Part shown: positions 26,977-35,331 of the stretch, piece after piece | How the letters are laid out: every line of letters begins with the position of its first letter | How positions within the stretch are numbered: position 1 is the stretch's first letter | NCBI GenBank assembly: GCA_902800815.1 | Contig: CADCGB010000006.1 | Span: 17,689 to 81,688 of the forward strand | DNA from: Fibrobacter succinogenes | GTDB lineage: Bacteria; Fibrobacterota; Fibrobacteria; Fibrobacterales; Fibrobacteraceae | Length of the DNA stretch: 64,000 nt | Direction of reading: 5' to 3' | The notes under the pieces: model-generated | Databases searched by the model: none | Seen by the model: only the letters and a program-made list of their open reading frames with translations | What the model was told of the DNA's origin: nothing | Translations under genes and position numbers: made by a program

Positions 26977-27906
26977 ATGACCCGCATCAGAAAGAAAGAC
27001 GACAGTTCCGAGGTCCGCAGCGTTACGCTGGTGGGCTTAGGCTGGAACGTGGTTCTTTCGGTGGGCAAGTTCTTCGCGGGCTATTTTGGCGGTTCCCAGG
27101 CGCTTATTGCTGACGCCATTCACAGCGCTTCGGATTTCATCACCGACATCGCGATAATCATCGGTTCCAAGTTCTGGAACGCGCCCCCCGATGCGGACCA
27201 CCCGTATGGGCATAGGCGTTTCGAGACGCTCATTTCGGTGGGTATCGGGCTTGCCGTGTGTGCGGTGGGTATCGGGCTCGGCTACAATGCGGTAATGGCT
27301 CTCATCAACGGCGAACAGTCGCACCCCGAGTGGATTGCTGCTATCATGGCGGCAGTCTCCATTATCGTGAAGGAGGCTCTTTTCCGCTACACGCGGGCGA
27401 AGGGTCGAGCCATCCGGAGCGAGGCAGTCGAGGCGAATGCCTGGCACCACCGGAGCGATGCGTACAGTTCCATTCCGGTATTGATTGCGGTCCTGTTCGG
27501 GATACTTTTCCCGACCCTCTGGTTTGCGGACTCCGTCGGTGCGATTATTGTTTCTTGTTTCATTCTCCATTCCGGCTACGAGATTGCCTGGCCCGGGATA
27601 CACCGCGTTGCCGACATGGGCGCATCGAAGGAAGTGGCGAAGAAGTTGCAGGATATTGCGCTCGGTTGCCCGAACGTTATCAGCATCCACGGGTTCCGCA
27701 CGCGCTACGTGGGGAGTGACCTGCACGTGGACCTGCATGTGGTGGTGCCTGCCGACATGAGCCTGCTTGCGGCACATGACCTGGCCGAAGAGGTGGAGCG
27801 CAGGCTTATCGATGCGGACGAGAACGTGGTCGATGCGCTGGTGCACATAGACCCGTACAGCGAGGAGCGCGTAAAGCGCGGCGAAATCAAGACGCTCGAA
27901 CGCTAG
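26977..27906 (+). CDS. Cation diffusion facilitator (CDF) transporter
   Basis: 309 residues. I use the ATG at 26977 because the upstream in-frame region has no family character. Six membrane helices can be placed, with the metal-site motifs HSASDFITD in helix 2 and HHRSDAYSS in helix 5, and the DADHPYGHRRFE loop between. A C-terminal cytoplasmic domain (from about 215) has the usual VDLHVVVPADMS segment. Such proteins export Zn2+, Fe2+ or related ions in exchange for protons. It is divergent from the RND adaptor; the M16 peptidase gene follows 50 nt later on the same strand. Confidence 0.93.
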   Translation: MTRIRKKDDSSEVRSVTLVGLGWNVVLSVGKFFAGYFGGSQALIADAIHSASDFITDIAIIIGSKFWNAPPDADHPYGHRRFETLISVGIGLAVCAVGIGLGYNAVMALINGEQSHPEWIAAIMAAVSIIVKEALFRYTRAKGRAIRSEAVEANAWHHRSDAYSSIPVLIAVLFGILFPTLWFADSVGAIIVSCFILHSGYEIAWPGIHRVADMGASKEVAKKLQDIALGCPNVISIHGFRTRYVGSDLHVDLHVVVPADMSLLAAHDLAEEVERRLIDADENVVDALVHIDPYSEERVKRGEIKTLER

Positions 27907-27956
27907 GGCGCACGGGCGATGGAAGGTTCGCGAAAAGTTTTACTAAATTCAATAGT

Positions 27957-29435
27957 ATGAAAGATCTTATGCGAAAGGTTTCTGGTATTGTTGCGTGTGT
28001 CGCGGGCGCGCTTATGCTTGCCGCCCCCGCACAGGCGGGCGTGAAACTCCCTGTGCACAAGGAAGTTCTCGATAACGGGCTCACGGTGCTGCTGCACCCG
28101 AACAAGCAGGCGCCTACGGTGAGTTGCCGCCTCTTCTACGTGACGGGTTCCGTTCATGAGGTTCCGGGCAAGTCGGGCCTCGCGCATATCCTGGAGCACG
28201 AACTTTTCAAGGGCACCAAGAAGGTGGGCGTTACCGACAGTATTGCCGATGCTGCGTTCATGGCGCGCGAGGACAGCCTGCAGGCACTTATCCGCCCGGC
28301 GAAACTTGCGGGCGATACTGCGACCGTCAAGAAACTTACTGCCGAGCACGATTCTCTCCTGAACGAGCAGCGCAAGCTCTTTGTGAAGGATGAACTCTGG
28401 AATGCGTACCAGTCCGCGGGCGGTACTGGCCTCAACGCGTTTACGACCGACCTGATGACGGCCTACATCGTAACACTCCCGAAGGACAAGATTGAGTTGT
28501 TCATGTGGCTTGAGTCCGACCGCATGCAGAATGCGGTGCTGCGCGAGTTCTACTCCGAGCGCGACGTTGTGCGCGAGGAACGCCGCATGCGTTATGACGA
28601 CAAGCCCACGGGCCGGTTCTTCGAGACGATGAACTCGCTTATATATGAGGCGTTCCCGTACCGTGTGCCGACCATCGGGTGGCCGAGCGATATCATGAAC
28701 CTTACCCGCGAAATGGCCGACGAGCATTACCGCAAGTACTACAAGCCGCGCAATGCGATTCTCGTGCTGGCGGGCGACCTGGATACTACCTCCACGATGG
28801 GGATGGTGAAGAAGTATTTCGGCAATATCCCTGCGGGCGAGGCCTTCCCGCCGATTACGGTGCGTGACCCGGAACAGGTGGGCGAAAAACGCTTTACGCA
28901 GGTCCGCCCGGATGCTCCGAACATCTATTCGCTCGTGTTCAAGACCGCCGAGGTGGGCGACTCGAGCCTGTATGCGCTCGACATTGCGGAAGGCGTGCTG
29001 AACGGGCGCTCGGGCAGGCTGTACAAGCGCCTGGTGGAAGAGGAAAAGCTCGCGGTGAGCGTTAAGGCGGGCAACAGCCCGAACAAGTATGTCTCCGAGT
29101 TCTCGGTGATGGTGAGCCTGCGGCTCGATGCCGATGCGGCGAAGGCCGAGAAGATCGTGTGGGAGGAACTCGAACGCCTCAAGACGGAACCCGTGAGCGA
29201 ACGCGAGTTCCAGAAGGTGAAGAACCATGCCTATGCGGGGCTGGTCCGTAGCTTTACCGATATGGAGAACGTGGCGACGATGCTCGCCTGGTACGAGATG
29301 TACGGCGACTACCACATATTCCTCAACTGGGCGGACGCGCTTGAGAAGGTAACTCCGGCTCAGGTGCAGGAAGTCGCGAAGGCGACCTTCGTGCGCGACC
29401 GTAGCGTCGCCGGCTTCTTGAAGAAGAACCGCTAG
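27957..29435 (+). CDS. M16 family zinc metallopeptidase, single active half
   Basis: 492 residues with an N-terminal signal peptide ending APAQA. The inverted zinc motif HxxEH is HILEH (residues 77-81) and the third ligand lies in the FYSERDVVREERRMR segment. Between them is an extra charged helical insertion of about 60 residues, followed by GTGLNAFTTDLMTAYIVTLP. The C-terminal half has the second M16 fold. Family members cleave short peptides or processing sites; here the enzyme should act in the periplasm. There is no neighbouring inactive partner gene, so it probably acts as a homo-oligomer. It ends in a 4-nt overlap with the convergent DUF167 gene. Confidence 0.9.
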   Translation: MKDLMRKVSGIVACVAGALMLAAPAQAGVKLPVHKEVLDNGLTVLLHPNKQAPTVSCRLFYVTGSVHEVPGKSGLAHILEHELFKGTKKVGVTDSIADAAFMAREDSLQALIRPAKLAGDTATVKKLTAEHDSLLNEQRKLFVKDELWNAYQSAGGTGLNAFTTDLMTAYIVTLPKDKIELFMWLESDRMQNAVLREFYSERDVVREERRMRYDDKPTGRFFETMNSLIYEAFPYRVPTIGWPSDIMNLTREMADEHYRKYYKPRNAILVLAGDLDTTSTMGMVKKYFGNIPAGEAFPPITVRDPEQVGEKRFTQVRPDAPNIYSLVFKTAEVGDSSLYALDIAEGVLNGRSGRLYKRLVEEEKLAVSVKAGNSPNKYVSEFSVMVSLRLDADAAKAEKIVWEELERLKTEPVSEREFQKVKNHAYAGLVRSFTDMENVATMLAWYEMYGDYHIFLNWADALEKVTPAQVQEVAKATFVRDRSVAGFLKKNR

Positions 29436-29656
29436 AGTCCGGAAATTTCCACGACTTTCTTGTTGTTCGTAGAACCGAGCACGACCTTAACGTCGCGCTT
29501 GTGTACCTTGTAGTGTTCTGCGAGCAGTTCGCAGATAGCCTCGTTCGCCGCCCCTTCGACCGGGGGCGCCTTCACTTCGACCTTGAGGCTCCCGTCGGGG
29601 AGCGCGGTCACGCTTTCGCGCTTGCTTCTTGCGTGTACCTTGATGTTGACGCGCAT
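29432..29656 (-). CDS. DUF167 (YggU) family protein
   Basis: 74 residues, a normal length for the family. The conserved core is complete: VEVKAPPVEGAANEAICELLAEHYKV followed by VLGSTNNKKVVEI. YggU-type proteins are small alpha/beta proteins of unknown function, often next to cell-division genes. Here it follows the DivIVA gene by 16 nt on the same strand, a common arrangement. Its last 4 nt overlap the M16 gene on the other strand. Confidence 0.93.
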   Translation of the reverse strand: MRVNIKVHARSKRESVTALPDGSLKVEVKAPPVEGAANEAICELLAEHYKVHKRDVKVVLGSTNNKKVVEISGL

Positions 29657-29672
29657 GGGTAGCGTTTAGCCG

Positions 29673-30212
29673 TTAGGCGAGTACGTTGCCTATGGAACCG
29701 ATGGGCTGGGGAGGTTCAACGCCCTGGTTACGCTGCTGTTGCGGGGCCTGGAATTCGCGCTGGTCGTTTTCCATGGCGGCAAGGAGTTCCTCCTGCCCGC
29801 GGATGAGCGCACGGCAACGGATAAAGTAGTTGCTGCGGAGTTGCTTCAACTGCTCGATTTCGGCACGCAGGTCTTCGGCCTGCTTCTTGGTGGACTCCAC
29901 TTCGCGGACCGCCCTGGCCTTCGCTTCGGCGATGATGAGTTCCGCTTCCTTTTCGGCGCTGGCCTTCACCTCGTCTACGGTACGCTGCATGGTAATCACG
30001 GCGTCCTGGATGGTCTTCTCGATTTGACGGTAGTAGTTCACGCGCTCTTCGGCAATCTTCAGGCGTTCGGTCAGGTCGGTGCGGGTGCGCGACAGCTGCT
30101 CGAATGCGGTGGCTGCCGTGTCCAGGAATGCCTTGACTTCTTCGGCGTCGATGCCGCCGAGGGATTTCTTGTGGAATGTCTGGTTGCGGATGTCAAGCGG
30201 TGTGAGTTCCAT
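29673..30212 (-). CDS. DivIVA-domain coiled-coil protein
   Basis: 179 residues. The N terminus has the DivIVA lipid-binding motif: LTPLDIRNQTFHKKSLGGIDAEEVKAFLD-like sequence, in which the F and following basic pair contact the membrane. Residues about 30-140 form a long coiled coil, and the C-terminal 30 residues are Gln/Pro-rich and probably disordered. DivIVA proteins gather at curved membranes such as poles and division sites. It lies upstream of the DUF167 gene in a two-gene unit, and divergent from the GGDEF gene. Confidence 0.92.
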   Translation of the reverse strand: MELTPLDIRNQTFHKKSLGGIDAEEVKAFLDTAATAFEQLSRTRTDLTERLKIAEERVNYYRQIEKTIQDAVITMQRTVDEVKASAEKEAELIIAEAKARAVREVESTKKQAEDLRAEIEQLKQLRSNYFIRCRALIRGQEELLAAMENDQREFQAPQQQRNQGVEPPQPIGSIGNVLA

Positions 30213-30323
30213 GAAATGCCTTCCGTTTTTCGTTTCTATGGGGAAAAATATAAAATTTTGGAGAATTTATATGGCATTTGCACAATTTACAAGTTATATT
30301 ATGGGGTTAGAAAGGATTTGCCC

Positions 30324-31415
30324 ATGATTGCGCTACTCAAAAGGAAGTGGAATAACCTCGAGACCCTGGAACAGAAGCTGTTCTGGATTGTCCAGGTCAT
30401 TTTTTCGGTGGTTTCCCTTGCGGGTACGCTGATTACCGTGGTCGAGGACGTGAACGACCTTGCCGAGTTGGTGCTCTTCATCGATCTGGTCGTGTGCATC
30501 CTTGTTGGCCTGTTCGTGATGAAGACGTCGCATTACTCGGTAGGGTTCTTCATTCTGATTTTCTTCTACACGGCGGTCTCGACCCCGCTGCTGTTCTTCC
30601 TGTGTTCGGGCGTGGATAGCGCCATGCCGTACTACATGCTTATGGGCCCCTTCATGAGTAGTTTCATCAGCAGCCGCAAGATCAGGTATATCTCGGCGGT
30701 TCTTACCATGCTTGTGGGTATAGCGCTCTATGTCGGAGCGTGGTTCTTCCCGCACCTGCTGGTGCCTGCCCCGAGCAAGGGAATCGTCTACCTGGACTTT
30801 GCCGCGAACTTTGTGCTTGTGGGCGGCAGCATATTCTTTATCTGCTCGTTCGCCATCAACGCCTACGTGCGCGAGAAGGTGCAGAGGGAACGCCTGGTGA
30901 CCAAGCTTGATTACCAGGCCAAGCATGACGACCTGACGGAACTCTACAACCGGCGTTACGTTATCCAGTACCTCGAGAACATCGTGTGGCACAGCCGCGA
31001 TCGCTACTACATGTTCATGTTCACGATTGACGGGCTCAAGGAACTGGGCGATTCTTACGGGCACGTGGTTGCAGACCGTATCGTGTGCAACGTGGCGCAT
31101 GCCCTGTGGGAGACGGTGAACGAGAATGTGGGTGAGTGCGGTGCGCGCTACGGCGAGGAGACCTTCCTGTTTATCATGGCCGCCGATTCCGACGTGGATG
31201 CCTTCATGCGTGCCGACAAGTTCCGCGAGAAGATCAGCGGTCAGGCCTGGAGCAATACTCCCGATGTGCGTATTTCTGTCAGCGGTGGCGTTGTGCCGTG
31301 CCGTGACGAGAACGAGTTCGACCGCGAGCGCCTGCTCAAGAAGGTCGATGCCCTGCTCGACGGGTTCAAGTCGCGCGGCAAGAACCAGGTGCGCATCTTC
31401 ATGGATGTCGGCTAG
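30324..31415 (+). CDS. Membrane protein with a degenerate GGDEF domain
   Basis: 363 residues, start at ATG 30324 behind AGAAAGGA. Residues 20-180 hold about six membrane helices. A GGDEF domain follows from about 197: HDDLTELYNRRY is normal, but the metal-site segment reads FTIDGLKELGDSYGH (the first Asp of DxD is Thr and the usual Asn is Gly) and the signature reads RYGEETF (277-281 GEETF instead of GGEEF). Substitution of metal and substrate residues makes diguanylate cyclase activity unlikely. A role as a c-di-GMP or GTP binding or protein-contact module is possible. It stands alone. Confidence 0.87.
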   Translation: MIALLKRKWNNLETLEQKLFWIVQVIFSVVSLAGTLITVVEDVNDLAELVLFIDLVVCILVGLFVMKTSHYSVGFFILIFFYTAVSTPLLFFLCSGVDSAMPYYMLMGPFMSSFISSRKIRYISAVLTMLVGIALYVGAWFFPHLLVPAPSKGIVYLDFAANFVLVGGSIFFICSFAINAYVREKVQRERLVTKLDYQAKHDDLTELYNRRYVIQYLENIVWHSRDRYYMFMFTIDGLKELGDSYGHVVADRIVCNVAHALWETVNENVGECGARYGEETFLFIMAADSDVDAFMRADKFREKISGQAWSNTPDVRISVSGGVVPCRDENEFDRERLLKKVDALLDGFKSRGKNQVRIFMDVG

Positions 31416-31600
31416 CCGGACCCCGTGGGCCCTGTCTGCGAGCATCTTCATTGTTGATAAATTGTTGATTAGTTGGGGCTGTCCCTGTGGTATTCCCCGT
31501 TTCGGGGCAAAAAGGGCATTTCGTGGCTCCAGACCCCTTGATTTATGCGGGCATTTTACTATTTTTGGGACTCAAAATTTTGCACTAAAAAGGTTTTATC
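31416..31600. other. Leader region of the rpmH operon
   Basis: 185 bp between the GGDEF gene and rpmH. It has a short near-tandem repeat (TTGTTGAT twice, about 31451-31470), a CCCCG/CGGGG hairpin at 31495-31507 that is not followed by T, and a T-rich stretch near 31555. No clear -35/-10 pair with correct spacing was found, although a promoter for rpmH must lie here or further up. Confidence 0.4.
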
Positions 31601-31756
31601 ATGAAAAGAACATTCCAGCCTCACAATCGTAAGCGCGTCAACAAGCACGGCTTTATGGCCCGTATGGAAGACCGCTGGGGTCGTGCCGTTTTGAGCCGTC
31701 GTCGTGCCAAGGGCCGCAAGCGTCTCACCATCAGCGACACCATCTACAAGAAGTAA
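31601..31756 (+). CDS. rpmH: Ribosomal protein bL34
   Basis: 51 residues, very basic: it opens [18 protein letters not shown] and continues [17 protein letters not shown], matching bL34 along its length. The C terminus extends a few residues (TISDTIYKK) past the usual end. bL34 is a small 50S subunit protein. The gene opens the conserved rpmH-rnpA-yidD-yidC cluster and lies 15 nt before rnpA. AAAAAGG precedes the ATG. Confidence 0.97.
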   Translation: MKRTFQPHNRKRVNKHGFMARMEDRWGRAVLSRRRAKGRKRLTISDTIYKK

Positions 31757-31771
31757 GCCGGGGTTGGCCTA

Positions 31772-32143
31772 ATGGCCGCTCTGCGTTCTTATCGGCTGCC
31801 TAGTCAGCCGGCTTATCGGCAAGTAGCCGTCCAGGGAAAGTTCGTCCGCACGCCATCACTCTCGATGCGTTGGATTGAAAGCCCGGACGGTTTTTGTCGT
31901 TTTTGTTTTTTGGCGAAAAAGAGGAATGGCAATGCGGTTTACCGCAACAAGTGCCGCAGGGTCTTGCGCCCGCTGTTCTTCGGGATGGTACCTTCGATAC
32001 AGAAGCCCGTGTGGGCGATGGTCATCGTGACCGACAACTCGGAAGTGATGACTGCAGAACGCCTCCGGGAATCCGCCTTCAAGATATTCCGCAAGATGGA
32101 ATGGCGGACCGATGCCGCGGGAGCTCCGGATGTCGAAGGTTAG
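31772..32143 (+). CDS. rnpA: Ribonuclease P protein component
   Basis: 123 residues. The conserved RNA-binding motif is clear: [19 protein letters not shown] (about 49-67). The part before it is less conserved than usual, and the first residues are uncertain. RnpA supports the RNA subunit in cutting tRNA 5' leaders. Placement between rpmH and yidD confirms the call. It overlaps yidD by 14 nt. Confidence 0.9.
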   Translation: MAALRSYRLPSQPAYRQVAVQGKFVRTPSLSMRWIESPDGFCRFCFLAKKRNGNAVYRNKCRRVLRPLFFGMVPSIQKPVWAMVIVTDNSEVMTAERLRESAFKIFRKMEWRTDAAGAPDVEG

Positions 32144-32378
32144 GGACTTTGTTGTGGAGGCGCTGGTGTTCCCGATAAGGCTCTACCAGCGGATTCATCC
32201 CTACTTTTTCAGGGGAGTGTGCAGGTTCTACCCGACATGCTCCCAGTACGCGATAGAGGCTTTCCGGGTCCACGGGCCCTTCAAAGGTTTCTATCTTGCT
32301 GTTTTTAGGATTCTCAGGTGCAACCCCTTCTGCAAGGGCGGTATCGACCCGGTCCCGCCCAGAAAGGAAAAGAAATGA
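32130..32378 (+). CDS. yidD: Membrane protein insertion efficiency factor YidD
   Basis: 82 residues from the ATG at 32130, which is preceded by GGGAG; an ATG 18 nt earlier is also in frame. The family core is complete: [32 protein letters not shown] and [14 protein letters not shown], including all conserved Cys. YidD is a small membrane-associated helper of YidC-dependent insertion. Its stop codon overlaps the yidC start (ATGA), so the two are translationally coupled. Confidence 0.95.
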   Translation: MSKVRDFVVEALVFPIRLYQRIHPYFFRGVCRFYPTCSQYAIEAFRVHGPFKGFYLAVFRILRCNPFCKGGIDPVPPRKEKK

Positions 32379-34237
32379 ACAAGAATACCCTTATAGGCTC
32401 CATCCTGATGGCCTTGATCGTCTTCGGCTGGATGTACATGAACAAGCCGAACGAGGAGGCGATGGCGAAGGCAAAGGCGAAGAAGGCCGCTGCCCTCGTC
32501 CAGGATTCCGTAGCGGCCGCCAAGCCCGCCGGTAACCTGGTACTCCCGTCCAATGCTGCTCCCGAGGCGAAGGCCGCTCCGGTGCTTTCTGCAGTTGCCG
32601 CTGCCGAGCCCGCCGCCGTGGATTCCGCGGTTGCCGATTCCGCTGCTGATACTGCTGCTGTGGCCCCGAAGGCTCCCGAACGCCGCACGGTGACGGTCGA
32701 AACCGACAGGTTCGTGATGACCCTCGACGGCAAGGGTGGCAAGATCAAGAGCCTCATCGTGAAGGCGCTGAAGGATACCGCGGGCAACTACCCCGAACTC
32801 TTCCTGGATACGGCGGAAGGCGCGCTCGACCTCACGATTGACGGTGCGAATCTGAGCGACGCCGTGTTTGCGACGGAAGCCCCCGAATGGATTACGGTGG
32901 ATAGCGATACCAGCGTGCGGTTCACGTTTACCGATGCTCATGGCAGCCAGGTTATCCGTAGCTATGGCTTCACGAAGGACGGCCCGGCCGTGCGCCAGGA
33001 AAACAAGTTTGTCGGGTTCACCCCCTCCAAGTATGAACTCGCCTGGAACGGCGGCATGAAGGAAACCGAATCCATCCCGAAGAGCAAGGGCTTCATGGGA
33101 ATCGGTTCCGGCGGAACGTACTACTACAGCGAAGTGATTTTCAATGCGGACAACTCTGTGGAACGCGAAATGAGCCGCGATTCCCTCAAGAGGTTCAACG
33201 AGGAAAAGAGCAAGATTGCCTGGGCGGGTCTTCGCCGCAAGTACGTGGCCATGACGGTGCAGTTCGACGAAGCTGTGCCTGTCGTCATCGATGCGACGCG
33301 CATGGAAGTGAAGGACAACGAGGGCGACCCGGGTACCTACAAGATTTCTCTCAAGGATGATCTGCGCGGAAGCAATACGCTTGCCTACAACGTGATGGTG
33401 CTCCCGCTCAAGTGGGATGAACTTGCCGCGCTGAACCAGCAGTACGAAAAGGTTATCGTGACGGGCTGGCAGTGGTGCGGTGCCGACGTGTGGTTCGTAT
33501 GGATTTGCAAGATGCTCCTCAAGCTCCTGAACTTCCTCTACGGGCTTATCCCGAACTATGCAGTGGCGATTATCCTGCTTACGCTTATCGTGCGTGCGGT
33601 GACGACGCCGTTCACCCTCAAGCAGATGAAGGCGACACGCGGCATGGCTGCGCTCAAGCCCCAGATGGATGAGATTAACGTGAAGTACAGGAGCGACCCG
33701 CAGAAGAAGCAGGCCGCCATGATGGAACTCTACGCGAAGAATGGCATAAACCCGCTCCAGAGCTGCACGGGCTGCCTCCCGATGCTCATTCAGATGCCGA
33801 TATTCATGGGCCTCTTCTTTGTGCTCGGGCGCGCTATCGAACTGCGCGGCCAGCATGCGTTCCTGTGGGTGACGGACCTGAGCCGTAGCGACGTGGTGTG
33901 GAGCGGTATTTCCATTCCTATCATCATGCCCTCGGGCCTTGCGATTCTCCCGTGGATAATGGTGGCGACGATGTACTTCCAGACGAAGGTTACCATGGGC
34001 AGCAATGCCGCGATGGACCCGGCCCAGCAGAAGATGATGATTTGGATGATGCCTGCGATGATGCTCCTGTTCAGCGCGGTGATGCCCTCGGGCCTTGTGA
34101 TCTACATGATTGTCTCGAACATTTGGGGCATTGTCCAGTACAAGTTGATCAACCGCAACCTTGCCCCTGTAGGCGCGACCTTCGATAAGCTGAAGGGCAA
34201 GGACGTGAAAGACGCCGAGATTGTCAAGAAGAAGTAA
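32375..34237 (+). CDS. yidC: Membrane protein insertase YidC
   Basis: 620 residues, start at ATG 32375 after AAAGGAAA. An N-terminal helix (6-22) is followed by a low-complexity Ala/Asp/Ser linker (about 25-104, with [11 protein letters not shown]), the periplasmic P1 beta domain (about 105-360), and the conserved C-terminal insertase region with five helices ([57 protein letters not shown]). It inserts and folds inner-membrane proteins alone or with SecYEG/SecDF. The linker is much like the extra linker in SecDF of the same window. The last gene of the cluster; mnmE and jag do not follow. Confidence 0.96.
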   Translation: MNKNTLIGSILMALIVFGWMYMNKPNEEAMAKAKAKKAAALVQDSVAAAKPAGNLVLPSNAAPEAKAAPVLSAVAAAEPAAVDSAVADSAADTAAVAPKAPERRTVTVETDRFVMTLDGKGGKIKSLIVKALKDTAGNYPELFLDTAEGALDLTIDGANLSDAVFATEAPEWITVDSDTSVRFTFTDAHGSQVIRSYGFTKDGPAVRQENKFVGFTPSKYELAWNGGMKETESIPKSKGFMGIGSGGTYYYSEVIFNADNSVEREMSRDSLKRFNEEKSKIAWAGLRRKYVAMTVQFDEAVPVVIDATRMEVKDNEGDPGTYKISLKDDLRGSNTLAYNVMVLPLKWDELAALNQQYEKVIVTGWQWCGADVWFVWICKMLLKLLNFLYGLIPNYAVAIILLTLIVRAVTTPFTLKQMKATRGMAALKPQMDEINVKYRSDPQKKQAAMMELYAKNGINPLQSCTGCLPMLIQMPIFMGLFFVLGRAIELRGQHAFLWVTDLSRSDVVWSGISIPIIMPSGLAILPWIMVATMYFQTKVTMGSNAAMDPAQQKMMIWMMPAMMLLFSAVMPSGLVIYMIVSNIWGIVQYKLINRNLAPVGATFDKLKGKDVKDAEIVKKK

Positions 34238-34260
34238 TTCAGCAATAGTCCGGCGATAAA

Positions 34261-34377
34261 CCGCGCCGCTAGGCGCCCACGCAAATAATCCGCTATACCA
34301 TAGGTATATGATTTGAATGATGCGGATTATTAAGTGCCGGGAGAGTCTTAGGGAGGGGGTGGACCCCCTCCCTTGTC
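34261..34377 (-). repeat. Bipartite structured 3' element, copy A
   Basis: Read on the minus strand it starts right after the stop codon of the 34378 gene. It has a perfect 10-bp hairpin (34351-34360 with 34363-34372), then an 18-nt box CCCTCCCTAAGACTCTCC whose first part is the hairpin's 3' arm (34340-34357), then a wide inverted repeat with 10-bp arms AATAATCCGC (34284-34293) and GCGGATTATT (34322-34331). Copy B at 54037-54160 has the same order and 17 of 18 bases of the box. The plus-strand yidC gene ends upstream of it, and the hairpin may also terminate that transcript. Confidence 0.7.
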
Positions 34378-35319
34378 TTATCTATACTCGTCGCCTTCTA
34401 GCGGCTTATGAAGCATCTTGTACTTCGCCTTGATAGCGGTGCGGAGCAGCGGCCACCCGACCTTGTCGAAAGCCCCTTCCCACACGAGGTCCGCCTTGTG
34501 TTTTAAGGGTGAATCTACCGGGGCGGGAATCCATTCTTCATGGAAATCAGGTGCGAGGCCGGCGCTTTTGATAATGCCGGCATAGTCCACGTTGAGCAGG
34601 TTCTTGAACCCCATGCGGATAAAGTATTTCTTCTCGCTGAAGGTAAAGCGGCGCTGTAATAGTTTGCGCTTGATGAACCCTGCACCCTGTTCGATAAGTT
34701 CTCGGCTCGCGAATAGCGGTTTCTCCTTGGTGTGGTAGATGCTGTCCATGCTGACTTCGGCCTCGGCGAACTTTCCGCTGAGCCCCACTTCCATGAGCCG
34801 TACCGTGCTTGCGAAATCTTCCTGTTCGGGAGTCTCGAAGAGGTGCATGAAGAACGCCCCGAGTGCGGGCTGTTTCATGTACAAGAAGAACGACTGCAGG
34901 TGCGGTGCAATCTCGTCGCTTTGCGTGAGTGATACCACGTCGGCATCGCGCTTCTCTGCTTCGGCGAAGAACTTCTCGAAGTTGTCCTGGAAGTACACGA
35001 TGGAGTCGTTCAGGACCAGAAGGCGGTCGAGGCTTCCCATGGCGCCTTGAGCCCCGTTCGAAGCCGGGCTCTGTACCTTGAGTTGCAGGTAGCGGTGCCA
35101 CATTCCAAAATCGAAACCGTGGTTCTGCGTGAGGAAGAGTTCAATGTCGTTGTCGGCAAGGAACTCGAGCGAATCTTCCGAAAGGTCGCGTTCGTTTGTC
35201 AGCAATACTACGTGAAAGTCCGTCTGTGCAAGGTGCGCGAGTGCAAAGCGCACGTAGCCCGGGATGTTGTTCCCGGTCTGGTAACTTGCATAGAGTGCGA
35301 CTTTCTTGTAGGCTGCCAT
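34378..35319 (-). CDS. Rhamnan synthesis protein F-like glycosyltransferase
   Basis: 313 residues, no signal peptide. The N-terminal VALYASYQTGNNIPGYVRFAL and the NHGFDFGMWHRYL segment (like the NxGxDFGxW of the family), followed by DRLLVLNDSIVYFQDNFEKFF, match the RgpF/rhamnan-synthesis-F group. These take part in assembling rhamnose-containing cell-wall or lipopolysaccharide side chains; the donor sugar here is not known. Its 3' end is marked by repeated element copy A. The RNase R stop lies 13 nt before its start region on the same strand, so it is probably the last gene of the plsC-rnr transcript. Confidence 0.82.
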   Translation of the reverse strand: MAAYKKVALYASYQTGNNIPGYVRFALAHLAQTDFHVVLLTNERDLSEDSLEFLADNDIELFLTQNHGFDFGMWHRYLQLKVQSPASNGAQGAMGSLDRLLVLNDSIVYFQDNFEKFFAEAEKRDADVVSLTQSDEIAPHLQSFFLYMKQPALGAFFMHLFETPEQEDFASTVRLMEVGLSGKFAEAEVSMDSIYHTKEKPLFASRELIEQGAGFIKRKLLQRRFTFSEKKYFIRMGFKNLLNVDYAGIIKSAGLAPDFHEEWIPAPVDSPLKHKADLVWEGAFDKVGWPLLRTAIKAKYKMLHKPLEGDEYR

Positions 35320-35331
35320 AATGATTCTTGC

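Noticed and set aside
31416..31600. Possible origin of replication before rpmH
   Set aside because: rpmH-rnpA-yidC often lies near oriC, but there is no dnaA gene and no cluster of DnaA boxes in this stretch.
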